Assembly: GCA_014871385.1 (NCBI GenBank)
Contig: CM026426.1
Span: 61,108,084 to 61,172,083, forward strand
Source: Ceratodon purpureus
Taxonomy: Eukaryota; Streptophyta; Bryopsida; Pseudoditrichales; Ditrichaceae
Direction: 5' to 3'
DNA: 64,000 bases
Shown: in pieces, positions 12,394 to 21,992 of the stretch
Numbering within the stretch: position 1 is the first letter of the stretch
How the letters are laid out: every line of letters starts with the position of its first letter
Notes under the pieces: model-generated
What the model saw: only the letters and a program-made list of their open reading frames with translations
What the model was told of the DNA's origin: nothing
The model's database searches: none
Position numbers and translations under genes: made by a program

Positions 12394-12542
12394 CGCGAGC
12401 GGGGTCAGGGGGGGCACGAGCGGCTTAGGGGGGGGGGCGCGAGCGGGATCAAGGGGGGGGCGCGAGCGGGTTTGGAGGGGGCGCGCGCGGGTTCAGGGGG
12501 AGGTGCGCGAGCGGGTATCGGGGGGGGGCGCGAGAGGGTCCG
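12363..12542. repeat. Poly-G / GCGCGAGCGGG tandem array upstream of the RING gene
   Basis: Begins with a run of about 30 G, then about eight copies of a ~20-bp unit, GCGCGAGCGGG plus GTCAGGGGGGG-like spacer. The unit is the same as at 13540-13728. It lies on the same strand in both arrays, although the two genes they precede point in opposite directions. Confidence 0.9.
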
Positions 12543-13535
12543 GACCTTAAAACAATCTCTCATTTTTCTTAGGAGTAGCATTGAAGAAGGTTGGAAGACA
12601 ATAATAAAAAGAAATGCAATGGATTTTTTCACCATTTCTTTAAAAAATAAAATAAAAAATAAAAAATTACAAAGAGATATTAAAATAAGGAATATTGATT
12701 TGAATAATTTGGCGATGAGATATCAAATTATAGAAAAACAATCATGACTATAATAAGAGACTCGGGATAAAAAGGGATGAATAACATGGGATGAAAGAAG
12801 TTATCAAGATGAATAAATCTCATGATGATTAGAAACTGAGTTATGCCATAACGGAATAATGATCTAATGCACGATGAATAATATAATGTTGACCACAAAA
12901 AAAATAGTACATTAATATTAGAAGAGATGTGGAAAACTAAAAAAGATAAAACATTGGAAGAGATGAAGGGAATAAAATAAAATTAATAGCATGGAGTCGA
13001 AGACAGTTGGATTAGAGTTTAAAAAAATAATCTATATATTTCATTGTACATACGGATCCTACAATGCTCTAACATATAATTAAAAATATAAAAAATCATA
13101 AAAAAGGGGCTTGATGCAATTGGTTTGGCAGATAAACGGAATAAAATTAAATCAAAATCATTGAGTGGAAGAGATGAAGCGATTAAAATTAAAAGAATAG
13201 CATGGTGTGGAAGAGAGTTGGATTAGAGTTTAAAAAAATAATCTATATATTTCATTGTACATACGTATCCTAAAATGCTCTAACATATAATTAAAAATAT
13301 AAAGAATCATTAAGAAGGGGCTCGATGCAATTGGTTTGGCAGATAGACGTTTTAAAATTAAATCAATAGCATGGAGTGGAAGAGAGCTGAATGAGAGGTT
13401 GTGCATGTATAAAATCCCCAGAGTTTCTATTTGTTTTTTTAAGTATTTATTTTATTTTTTTCTCTTAGAAAGTAGTGTAGAGATTTGACTATTTCCAGAA
13501 GAAAAATGGAAAATAAAAAAAGAAGTTGTAAAACA
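12543..13535. other. AT-rich spacer between divergent genes of element A
   Basis: Separates the RING gene and the kinase-like gene. No ORF of interest; it contains the tandem repeats described at 12965-13400. Confidence 0.7.
12965..13400. repeat. Tandem repeat with ~211-bp period in the AT-rich spacer
   Basis: Two near-identical copies: ATTAGAGTTTAAAAAAATAA occurs at 13011 and 13222, followed in both by the TGCAATTGGTTTGGCAGATA block. A third, partial copy of the AGCATGGAGTGGAAGAGAG part is seen at about 13365-13385. Function unknown. Confidence 0.8.
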
Positions 13536-13539
13536 AAAG

Positions 13540-13728
13540 GTGGGGGGGGGCGCGAGCTTGTCGGAAGGGGCGCGAACGGGTGAAGGGGGCGCGGACGGGT
13601 TCAGGGGGGGCGCGAGCGGGTTCAGGGGCGCGAGCGGGTCGGGGGGCGCGAGCGGGTACGAGGGGGGGCGCGAGCGGGTACAGGGGGGCGCGAGCGGGTT
13701 CAGGGGGGGGCGCGAGCGGGTCCGTGGG
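13540..13728. repeat. Poly-G / GCGCGAGCGGG tandem array upstream of the kinase-like gene
   Basis: About nine copies of GCGCGAGCGGGTTCAGGGGGG-type units, ending in GTCCGTGGGGG four bases before a TATA box. G-quadruplex-prone. Confidence 0.9.
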
Positions 13729-13731
13729 GGA

Positions 13732-13739
13732 CTATATAA
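13732..13739 (+). promoter_or_regulatory. TATA box of the element A kinase-like gene
   Basis: CTATATAA directly after the array and about 160 bp before the ATG at 13897, a normal distance for a plant core promoter with a short leader. Confidence 0.75.
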
Positions 13740-13896
13740 GGTGGGGAGAAGCTCTCGCCCCCCCCCACTCCTTTCCACTGCGGCTCCTTGTCCTGACGTG
13801 TGAAAACACGCCTTTCTTGGAACTGCTTATGTGGGAAGTCCTCATTGGGGCGGGGGGGGAAGTTGTTGATTTTTTTTTTCAGGGATTTACTTTGCG

Positions 13897-15477
13897 ATGT
13901 CTTCTAGACAAGGCTCCGGCAAGCGGCCTATCTATGAGGACTTGGATGCTCCAGATGCGGTGGACCCTATGAGTTTCGTAAGACCTCATGGTTCTACTGG
14001 TTCTACTCCTTCATCTAGCTCAAAGGGTAAAAAGAAGAAGAGTATTCCGGCGCATGAGAAGGATGACAGTTATCCACCATTGGAGTATACGCATTTCATC
14101 AGGAAGGTGACCGTCGAGTACTACAGGGCCCGTACCATACGAATGTTGAAGGCAATGTACCTTGATCACGGAGAGAATGGTATCTACAACCTCCAACGTG
14201 ATTTGGAAAGGGAATTTTGGAGCGCATTGGAAGGATCAGAGTTGTACATGGATTGCAAGACGAAGTATTTTCACAGCCCGAAGTGATTGACACAACAAGT
14301 GAGTAGTGCTACGACAAATGTCATTCATGTGTTTGAATCACATGTGAAGAAACCACAAGGCGAAGAATGGAGCAACCAAGACAAAGTGTTTATTCAAAAA
14401 CTGACAACGGTTCAGGAGGCATGTCAGAGATGTTCTAAGGGGAAAACAAAGATTATGCCTTGGAATGAGCAAGCATTGAACTCAGCATTGGAAGCACACA
14501 TGTATGGTGCATTGATATGGATTCCGGTTACGGCCAAAGTTGTGCCATTATCTGGCTTCAATGCCGAGGGGGGGTATGGCAAAGTGCGAAAAGTGCGAAT
14601 AGCCAATATGAAGAAAATTCCAATTCACATAGAATTTGCGGGAAAACTTTCCAAGGCTAAAACTGAAGTGAAGCAGCGAGAGGAACGGGCGATTGAGGCC
14701 ACGGTTAACCCCGTAGAGCATCCGGGTGTGATAAAATTTTGGGCCATTCACTCGAAGACCATGGAAGCTTATACCCTGTGGTGGAATGGAGATTACCTCC
14801 GCAACTTCCTCAAATTAAATGAGAAGGCAAGCGAGGCAACAGATTACAAAGAAATTTTGAAGTCGAGGGATATGCCCATGGAAGAGTGCCAAAGAATTGT
14901 TGCCTATCGAAAGAACCGGGGAATGTTGGCGTGGAGTCTCATCTACGTTATGGACATAGTCCATAAGGCTGAAATCCTCCACAACGACTTAACGCCATCC
15001 AACATTCTACTCCACTTTCCACCTCATGACAAGGATAAAGTATATATTGGTGTGTGCGATTGGGGTATGGCAAGCAGAGTCATTGAGAAGAAGGCCTCCC
15101 CATATGGTGTGATGGACCCCGATGATCTTGTACGAGTAAAGGAGAGGAGGGTAGGAGTTGCACCGGAGTTGTTCTTTTTATATGGCAAGAAAGATGATGA
15201 GGAACGGAATTTGGAGCGCATGAAGAGGATGCATCCATGTACGACGCTATCTGATGCATTTTCGGTAGGCCATTTGGCAAAGACAATATGGAGAGAAGAA
15301 GATTGCCCAGAACTCTTCAAGGATTCAATCTCAAAGATTGTATTCTCATCAAAGTTGGATGGCTTGCTTAACGAAGATCCTACAAAGAGGCTTTCACTTG
15401 CAAAAGTTGTGAATGATTTGATGAGCCCCCCTTACAACTTCCAAGCTCCCAATGGTTGTTTTAGATACACATTGTAG
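13897..15477 (+). pseudogene. Protein-kinase-like gene of element A, one stop
   Basis: A 526-residue frame with a single TGA at 14284-14286. The N-terminal 130 residues are Ser/Lys-rich and unassigned. The remaining ~396 residues hold a kinase fold signature: a Gly-rich loop (AEGGYGKVRKVRI, near 14565), a candidate ATP-binding Lys in FAGKLSK, the catalytic-loop motif HNDLTPSNILL (HRDLKPxN in standard kinases, so Arg and Lys are replaced), DWG in place of DFG, and APELFF for APE. Catalytic Asp, Asn and metal-binding Asp are kept, so activity before the stop arose is plausible. The conserved order of motifs makes a chance match unlikely. I do not recognise the subfamily. It lies between the RING and transposase genes inside element A, with its own array-plus-TATA promoter. 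Confidence 0.8.
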
Positions 15478-15689
15478 TTCCATAGTGAATTACGTTTGGA
15501 ACATTTTGATTGCCTATGTGGCCTTGTTTGCACATTTCTAATATTTTAATAAATCGTTTTTTCGGCGTATACATGCCTTGGTGGAACATGAAATGGTATT
15601 GTTGGTTTTGTAATGGAATGAAAAATTGTTTTTAAAAAAAAAATTAAAAAACTGTATGGCCCATTCACCGGGACTGCCCCTCGTACAAG

Positions 15690-16250
15690 GGTGCCTCCCC
15701 CCCTTTCAGAAGCTCGCGCCCCTCCCCCCCCCCCTCTAGAAGCTCGCGCCCCCCTCCCTTCCAGAAGCTCGCGCCCCCCCTCTGAGAAGCTCGCGCCCCC
15801 CCTTGCAGTAGGTTGCGCCCCCCCCTTGGAGAAGCTCGTGCCCCCCCCCCCCCCCCTGGAGAAGCTCGCGCCCCCCCTGGAGAAGCTCGCCCCCCCCCAT
15901 GGAGGAGCTCGCGCCCCCCCCTGGAGAAGCTCGCGCCCCCCCCCACTTGGAGAAACTCGCGCCCCCCCTGGAGACGCTCGCGCCCCCCCCCCTGGAGAAG
16001 CTCGCGCCCCCCCTCTGAGAAGCTCGCGCCCCCCCTTGCAGTAGGTTGCGCCCCCCCCTTGGAGAAGCTCGTGCCCCCCCCCCCCCCCCCCCTGGAGAAG
16101 CTCGCGCCCCCCCTGGAGAAGCTCGCCCCCCCCCATGGAGGAGCTCGCGCCCCCCCCTGGAGAAGCTCGCGCCCCCCCCCACTTGGAGAAACTCGCGCCC
16201 CCCCTGGAGACGCTCGCGCCCCCCCCCCCTGGAGAAGCTCGCGCCCCCCC
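15690..16250. repeat. C-rich tandem array with higher-order repeat, upstream of the element A hAT gene
   Basis: About 25 copies of a ~20-bp unit, CTCGCGCCCCCCCTGGAGAAG on the + strand; its complement has the same GGGGGGGCGCGAG core as the other arrays of element A. The block from 15780 is repeated from about 16014, giving a higher-order period near 235 bp. The array ends eight bases before a TATA box. All long frames in it are low-complexity artefacts. Confidence 0.9.
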
Positions 16251-16257
16251 TCACGAG

Positions 16258-16263
16258 TATAAA
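16258..16263 (+). promoter_or_regulatory. TATA box of the element A hAT gene
   Basis: TATAAA (in GAGTATAAATGCC) follows the C-rich array and precedes the transposase ATG by about 200 bp. Confidence 0.7.
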
Positions 16264-16461
16264 TGCCACCAACTTAGCCCAAGCCTAATATCATTTGAAA
16301 TCATGGCCTTTAGTCCCGGAACTCCTTGTGGGCTCCTTGCTTGAGACTATGTGCATCACATTGGCCTGTGGTTGATGTCTACACATACCATTTTTTTCTC
16401 ACATGTGTCATACTAACACTTGCAGACAGGAGATCATTGTACTTTTTCAGAGACACGGAGA

Positions 16462-19400
16462 ATGGCAGGTCAACAGCGTCAGTCGATGGCTGAGTGGGCT
16501 CCGTGGTGGACGTTCATTGATAAGGACCATGTTAAATGTGTGTGGTGCAATTTCACCTTTCGTTATAAACGACAAAGAGCTTTCAAGCACTATGGATGGG
16601 GTGAAGGTTCAAGCAAGAGTCATTGTACCAAGGCCCCTGCCGCCGTATTTAGACGCTTTGCCAATTGTGGTAATGTAATACCAAAAAGAATGACACATGC
16701 GGAGATATACGGCACTGATGGTGGTGATGGCGAGGCACACTTGGCACACTTGGCACCATGTTCTAGCCAGTCTATGCCTGCTGAGCAATCTACGGAAGTG
16801 CCTCAGGGAACGGAGGAGGTCCAAGAGGAGAGGATTTCCCAAGTTCAACCGTCTCAGTCATCTCCGCCTATAAGCAGAGGCGATTCATGTACACCAAGAT
16901 CTATGCGGCAACAAAGTTTTACCGAGGCCTATTAGATTGGAAAGCGCAATGATTTAGATGAGAAATGGGAGGCCTTTTTTTACGAAGCAAATGTGCCTTT
17001 CAATGTGGTTAGACATCCATCTTTTATCGCTGCTGTGGAGGCAACATCGAAAGCGGGTTTTGTCTACCGTCCACCAGCATACAACGCAATGCGAACCAAG
17101 CACATCCAGCCAACAAAGCAGCTTCTCAAGATGAAAATAGAGGAGAAAACGAAGCAGTGTATTAGCTTGTACGGGGCAACTATTTGCTCGGATGGATGGG
17201 ACAACGTTGTTCATCGGCCGTTGATGAATGTCATGCTTGTGTGTCCAGCAGGAGATATATTCCTGGGTTCCATTGATACAACGGGGTACAAGAAATCAAA
17301 GGCATACATAGTTGGGAAATTGAAAGAGTACAGCAAAGAAGTTGGACCGCAGAATGTGGTACAGATTTGCTCCGACAATGCTAGTGCGATGTTGGGAGCC
17401 ATAAACCAGGTGGTAGAAGCTTACCCACACATTTACAAGCAAGGTTGTGCAGCATGGACCTCACATCATGGACCTCTTACTAGAAGATTGGGGGAAGGAA
17501 GCAACCTTCAAAGAGCTGATTGTCTTGGCAAAACGCATACCGAATTTTATACGTCGCCGTCATGTCACCATGGCTTTGTTTCGCCAATTCAGCCCGAAGT
17601 TGTCTCTGTTGTTACCAGCGGAGACAAGATTTGGATGCTAGTACTTGATGATTTTTCGATTGCTTCAACTGAGGGAGGCACTAATCCAGGTGGTAGCCCG
17701 TCCGAAATGGGACGAATATGTGGGTACTTTATTCAATCGGTCAAACGGGTATCGTGCTCACGCCTTAGCATGTCAAGTACGGAGTACCATTCTCGATGAG
17801 ACATTTTGGTTACGTTGTGAGGATCTTGTGCATGTTATGAAGCCGGCTGTTGTGACCTTGAAGACATTTGATGGACAAACACCGACAATGGGGAGGGCAT
17901 GGTTGGCCATGAATAATTTGAAGAAGCATGTGTTCCGTCTACGGGTTGATCCTTTTTTCCTAGACCCCGCTATAGCAGGGCGCTTTGAGAAACATTTTAC
18001 GAAGAGATGGAAGATGATGTTGACAGATCTCCATTACGCAGGCGCCATTTTGAATCCCTACATTTTCCCGGAGAGCCACGAGCTATTGACTAACGGTGCT
18101 GCGAAGCGTGCACTCCTGCAAGTGCTAATTCATTTGAGTGAGTCCCTTAAACTAGACCACGATACTGTGTTGTTCGAGCTAACACAGTTTGAGGAACGCA
18201 CCGGTCCATTCAGCCCTGTTGGAGGCCCCAAACATTTGACAGACTAAGATGCTACCTCATCAATGGTGGCAGCGGGTTGGGGGCGATGCGTTACCGTTGA
18301 TAGCAAAGCGCATCCTTTCGTTAACATGCTCGGCATCATCATGTGAGCGAAATTGGAGCATGTATTCCTTTGTTCACAGTAAGGTTCGCAACCGATTGGC
18401 CGTGAAGAAGGCAGAGGACTTGGTGTACATTTACACGAACAGTAAGCTCCTTCGAGAACGACGTGGAGCGGATCCTGTTCTTTGGTACGAGAACCAACCG
18501 TTCTCCGAAGACTCGGATGAAGAAGTTCCAGCCATGTACGATGAAGACGTATGTCATGATGATGGAGATGAAGGATTCCACGACGGACTTGAAGATAATG
18601 AAGGCGATGGTGATGACGGTGGAGTTCATTACACTCCTGCTACTATGGATGATGAGTATCTAGAGTTACCCGTGGACAATGGTGATGGTGACATGCCACG
18701 CACTGAACCCGTTAACCAGCCGAATGGAGTTTTTGACTGGGCAGGATTTGATGAAGAGGGAGCTACTTCGCCTCACCACGTTGTCAATGAAATACAAACT
18801 AGAGGCGAGGTCGCATACGATCGGGCAGACGATGATATTGACGATGAATTTGAAGTCGAAATGACTCACCATCAAAGCGACGATGGTGGCAATAATGATG
18901 ACATTTACCCCGTTCGTAGCGTTTCGAACAATGACAATGAAGGAGGGGGTAACAACATGGGAGAGCAAATTCCAATTCCAGAAGACGTTGAGGGAGGAGA
19001 AGAAGTTGAACAACTCCAGGGCACTCTGCCAGTAAATGTTGAGGAAACAATCAGGTCCGGAGGTTTGGATGAAAGCCCTCCAAGAAATGAACAATCAGAG
19101 ACAGTCATAAATGGACAAGAAGATGAAATTCCTATTGGCCGATTGTTTCAAACACCCTTGCCCCAGAGTACACCTTTAATCGGAGCAGTACTTGCAGGGT
19201 TGGGTCGACCTCCCCCACCTCGTTCAAGCACTTCTACTGGGCATGGTTCATTAACTCCAACACCGAATACAAGCATTCCACTCACTTCTTCTGGACGAAG
19301 TCTACCAGCTGGACCTTCTACGACGCGTCATGGAGTGATACGGTCACGGAAAGGTCCAACAAACGTTCGCCCTTTTTTTTAAGAATATACTGTTGGGACT

Positions 19401-19754
19401 ACCCCGTCTTTACCTGTGGCTGTGAGTAAACGTAGATTAGCCGTAATGAATGTGGACGGAATCACTGATAAGACCAAAAGACGGAAGATCAAAAGAATTG
19501 TGACCACAGTGGTGGATGGTACAATTGACCACGAATTGCGCAACATTCATTCCACGGTGGAGGAGTTTGTGCCTAATCAGGGGGGAGATGGAGATGACGA
19601 GGGGTCGAAATCCTCAGAAGGATATTACTCATCAGAAGATAGCCGTGAAGAAGCACCTGATGATGAAGACATTGTTGTAAGAGTACCATTGGGTATGCCC
19701 GGTACTCGAAGGAATCCAGAGCGGCGCACTGCCAAAAAAAATAAAAAAAAGTAA
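16462..19754 (+). pseudogene. hAT transposase of element A, broken
   Basis: Starts MAGQQRQ at ATG 16462. A BED-type finger (C26, C29, then H43/H54/C55) is followed by the DUF659-like core with FYEANVPFNVVRHPSF, CSDGWDN, RPLMNVMLVCPAG and CSDNASAML. Next come IMDLLLEDWGK, long spacer homology to element B, and the dimerisation block WWQRVGGD...SSCERNWSMYSFVHSKVRNRL (near 18340). An acidic tail of more than 300 residues follows, rich in Asp/Glu and later Pro/Ser, to TAA 19380; an in-frame basic/acidic piece goes on to 19754. Lesions: TAG at 16933, frame change near 17450, TAG at 17640, frame change near 18247. The DGW and DNA acidic residues of the catalytic core are present. Confidence 0.85.
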
Positions 19755-20035
19755 TACATCTATTAGCATATTACATATAGAAGTTATATAGAGAAAGTAT
19801 AATATATATGTCTCCAAAATAATTTTAAAAAAACACAAAAAAAAATAATATATATATATATATATCTAAATTTTATACGTAGATACTTATATGTTAACCT
19901 TAGTCAATGTCCATAAAACATTAGCTAAGGCTATTGAATGTAATTTTGTTTCGACATGAATTGAAACTTCTCTCATTTATGTCACTATGAAAACTTCAGT
20001 CATGTCTTAATTTCCTTCAATGCTTGATTCTTGTT

Positions 20036-20262
20036 CCCCGCTCGCGCCCCACCTTCGCAGGCGCTCGCGCCCCCACCCTAAACCCCTTGCTCGCGCCCCC
20101 CCCCCACCCCCCCCCCCGGGCCATCAAAGGCGCTCGTGCCCCCCCCTTCGCAGGCGCCCGCGCCCCTCCCAGTCGCTCGTGCCCCCTCGCTCGCGCCCCC
20201 CTTCCCAAGACGCTCGTACCCCCCCTCTCATACGCTCGCGCCCCCCTCACTCAAGGTGTTGG
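20036..20262. repeat. C-rich GCTCGCGCCCCCC array near the right end of element A
   Basis: About ten degenerate copies of a GCTCGCGCCCCCC-type unit. It is the inverted counterpart of the array at 9305-9382. No gene start follows before the right terminus, so here it may serve transposition rather than transcription. Some 280 bp of AT-rich DNA without a gene separates it from the hAT gene. Confidence 0.8.
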
Positions 20263-20427
20263 CGCCCTTCCTCTTAGCCACGTCATCCCCCGAGTCAACT
20301 GTATATGTGGAATATTTGGTGACATGTCAGACGCGTGGCATCCTAGGTGGCCAAGGTAACTCCCATTTCACCATTTGGGTGGTCAACCGTAAGTCTTGGT
20401 CAAACGGACCTCCCCTGACCCCTAACG

Positions 20428-20483
20428 GACGGACGAGCGGACCGGACGGACGGACCGGTCCTTTTGTCCCATGAACAACCCTG
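20428..20483 (-). repeat. Right terminal and subterminal repeats of element A
   Basis: Read inward on the - strand: CAGGGTTGTTCATGGGAC, then GGACCGGTCCGTCCGTCC-type repeats that mirror the left subterminal CGGACGG cluster. Confidence 0.85.
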
Positions 20484-20491
20484 GTTTCACC
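20484..20491. repeat. Right target-site duplication of element A (GTTTCACC)
   Basis: Identical to 9077-9084. Joining the flanks across one copy gives the GTTTCACC-ACGG-GGTGAAAC palindrome of element B. Confidence 0.95.
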
Positions 20492-20580
20492 ACGGGGTGA
20501 AACTTGTGCGGGTGATTTTTTTTTCTAAGTCACAGGACGTCCTGTGGCGCTAATGGACGTCCGCGGGCGTGACAACCCTG
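20492..20580. repeat. Right terminal segment of element B
   Basis: Matches 21879-21992 of element C base by base for most of its length (shared GTGCGGGTGATTTTTTTT and GGACGTC motifs) and ends GACAACCCTG at 20580. It is cut off from the rest of element B by the insertion of element A. Confidence 0.85.
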
Positions 20581-20588
20581 CACGCGGG

Positions 20589-21386
20589 AGATACCAGCAT
20601 TGCATTTATCAGAGGGCGACTGCTTATTGAAGTCCATCCATCGAGGGCCAACGTTCCCCTCTACTTCCTAACACTGGAAAAAATCCTATCATTCAAGGAA
20701 GTCTCCAAATCAGTCTTTGCTTGGGTTTGTAAATTTATTCGGAGATGGTGGAAAGATGGAGGTGTGTATGATCTCTTCATGTTGGACGTCTTCAACACCG
20801 CGTCCTTGAAAGAGGCACTCCAAGCCACGTTAAATGAGATATTGTTCTCGTAGAAACATGTGGCCCATGCTTTGTCGCATTCCCGCCTTTGAGTCTCTTT
20901 AAAGCCCTCTTGAAGGGTAGATTGCCTCTTTGCCTTCAATGGAGGAAACAGTCCTCTACCTTCCTCTAGAAGAGTGAAAATGGAAGGTACACCCTCACCC
21001 TATAAGACGGGTTCATTCTTCGGAGTTGAAACCCTAGATCCAGCGCATGAGTCCACATCCATGGGAGTGTTCACTCTCGGGGATATATAGCCACGAGTCA
21101 TGGGGGAAGTACTCTGCTCCGACATGAATATTCTGGAGTCGTTTAGAAATTTGCCACGGCAATTCTTGAACAAGGAGTGTATAGCGGGTGACAAGTTAGT
21201 GCAACAACCTACACCACTAGTTCGTCCCCCTACAACTTTGTCATAGCCCAAATGACTAAGCATCTGCTCAATCTTCTTTGCGTAAGTGTTCTTGCATAGC
21301 ATACATTGAACCATATCAGTCTTCTTCTTCTCCGCATCCATCACATGAACTTCAGTATACCATGGTGGCTAACTTCTAGACGCCAT
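20589..21386 (-). pseudogene. hAT transposase N-terminal part of element C
   Basis: Related to the element B transposase. The BED finger is preserved here (VQCMLCKNTYAKK, then SHLGYD), unlike in B. It reads on through the linker into ATCFYENNISFNV and the start of the DUF659 region, then ends at the junction with element B. A stop follows five residues after the ATG at 21386 (MASRS, TAG), so translation from that start would fail. Confidence 0.75.
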
Positions 21387-21590
21387 TGCTGCACTTGATA
21401 GATCGCTTTGAAAAACTTCAAAAAATCTGGGCAACAAATCCTCAAGACAACTAGAGCCTCCCAAGAAGCACCGATTCAACACACTTTTGAACACCGCTGT
21501 TCACCATGCAACAAATACACACGTATATTAGTGCAACTAGTAGCACATGGAGTACAATTCAGAAGTGTAATGCCGACTTCCAGGAGGGGT

Positions 21591-21600
21591 CTTTTATACC
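21591..21600 (-). promoter_or_regulatory. TATA box of element C
   Basis: The - strand reads GGTATAAAAG, equivalent to the TATA box at 8744-8737 of element B, and lies about 50 bp from the GC array. Confidence 0.65.
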
Positions 21601-21649
21601 CGTCCCAAGAACTGGCAGGGGGTAAGCCCTAAAAATCAAGGGAGGACGG

Positions 21650-21850
21650 CCGTCGCGGCCGTAAGTCAAGCGGAGGGCTTTCGGATCATCGGTCGCAGCA
21701 AGCCCCACCCACGCAGCCGCAGCAAGCCTCCCCTCCGCGGCGACGGCAAGGGGCCGTCGCTGGGGACGGCCCCCCACTCCACGGCGACGACAATGGGCCG
21801 TCGCCGGGGACGCCCCCCCCCCCCCTCCGCGGCGACGGCCGCTCCCTCTC
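21650..21850. repeat. GC-rich array of element C
   Basis: GGCCGTCGCCGGGGACG-type repeats, equivalent to 8795-9065 but shorter and diverged. Confidence 0.8.
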
Positions 21851-21864
21851 CGCGTTCAAGATCT

Positions 21865-21886
21865 GGTTTCACCCCAGGGTGAAACC
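21865..21886. repeat. Subterminal palindrome GGTTTCACC-CCAG-GGTGAAACC
   Basis: Perfect 9-bp arms with a 4-bp loop, about 105 bp inside the right terminus of C. The corresponding palindrome of B is the target of element A, whose duplication is exactly the left arm. It could be a subterminal transposase site; that is inference. Confidence 0.75.
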
Positions 21887-21992
21887 TGTGCGGGTGATTT
21901 TTTTTCTTAAGTCAAAGGACATCCTGGGGCGCTGGCGGACGTCTGCAGACGTCTCGACGTCCCGAGCGTCCCGGACGTTCGTGACAACCGTG

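Larger units (their letters stand above)
9085..20483 (+). mobile_element. hAT element A, complete ends, carrying RING, kinase-like and transposase genes
   Basis: An 11399-bp element. The left end begins CAGTGTTGTCTATTCGG; the right end, read inward on the other strand, begins CAGGGTTGTTCATGGG. The perfect 8-bp duplication GTTTCACC flanks it, and the empty site can be seen in the paralogous sequence of element C (21865-21886). Both ends have subterminal CGGACGG repeats, an inverted ATATGTGGAAT motif about 180-200 bp inside, and a poly-G/GCGCGAGCGGG array about 220 bp inside. Layout: RING gene (-), AT-rich spacer, kinase-like gene (+), transposase gene (+). Each gene carries stops and/or frame changes, so A is not autonomous in its present state. 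Confidence 0.93.
1..20580. mobile_element. hAT element B, left end outside the window, interrupted by element A
   Basis: B is what remains when element A (9085-20483) and one copy of its target duplication are removed. It carries a RING gene (1945-5100, +) and a hAT transposase gene (8628-5564, -) that converge tail to tail. Its right end at 20571-20580 reads GACAACCCTG, the complement of a CAGGGTTGTC hAT terminus. The sequence from 8700 to 9084 joined to 20492-20580 matches 21550-21992 of element C, which proves that the two pieces were once continuous. No matching left terminus is seen between 1 and 1945, so the element probably extends beyond the window. Its left boundary here is therefore only the window edge. 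Confidence 0.75.
20581..21992 (-). mobile_element. hAT element C, right-hand fragment
   Basis: From 20581 on, the sequence is collinear with element B (7753-9084 plus 20492-20580): transposase N-terminal half, TATA box, GC array, palindrome and terminus GACAACCGTG at 21992. The homology starts exactly at the right end of B, so B appears to have inserted into the transposase gene of C. The other part of C would then lie left of B, outside the window. The 8 bp after the terminus are CTTGCAGC; the partner duplication is not in the window. Confidence 0.8.

Noticed and set aside
10033-14286. In-frame TGA codons as selenocysteine or programmed readthrough
   Set aside because: Stops of different types lie at unrelated sites in many decayed genes of the window; mutation is the simpler reading.
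13540-16250. Regularly spaced repeats as a possible CRISPR array
   Set aside because: Units are contiguous tandem copies without unique spacers, in a plant genome.
15546-16288. Long Gly/Arg and Pro/Ala frames in the C-rich array
   Set aside because: Artefacts of the 20-bp repeat; open in several frames on both strands.
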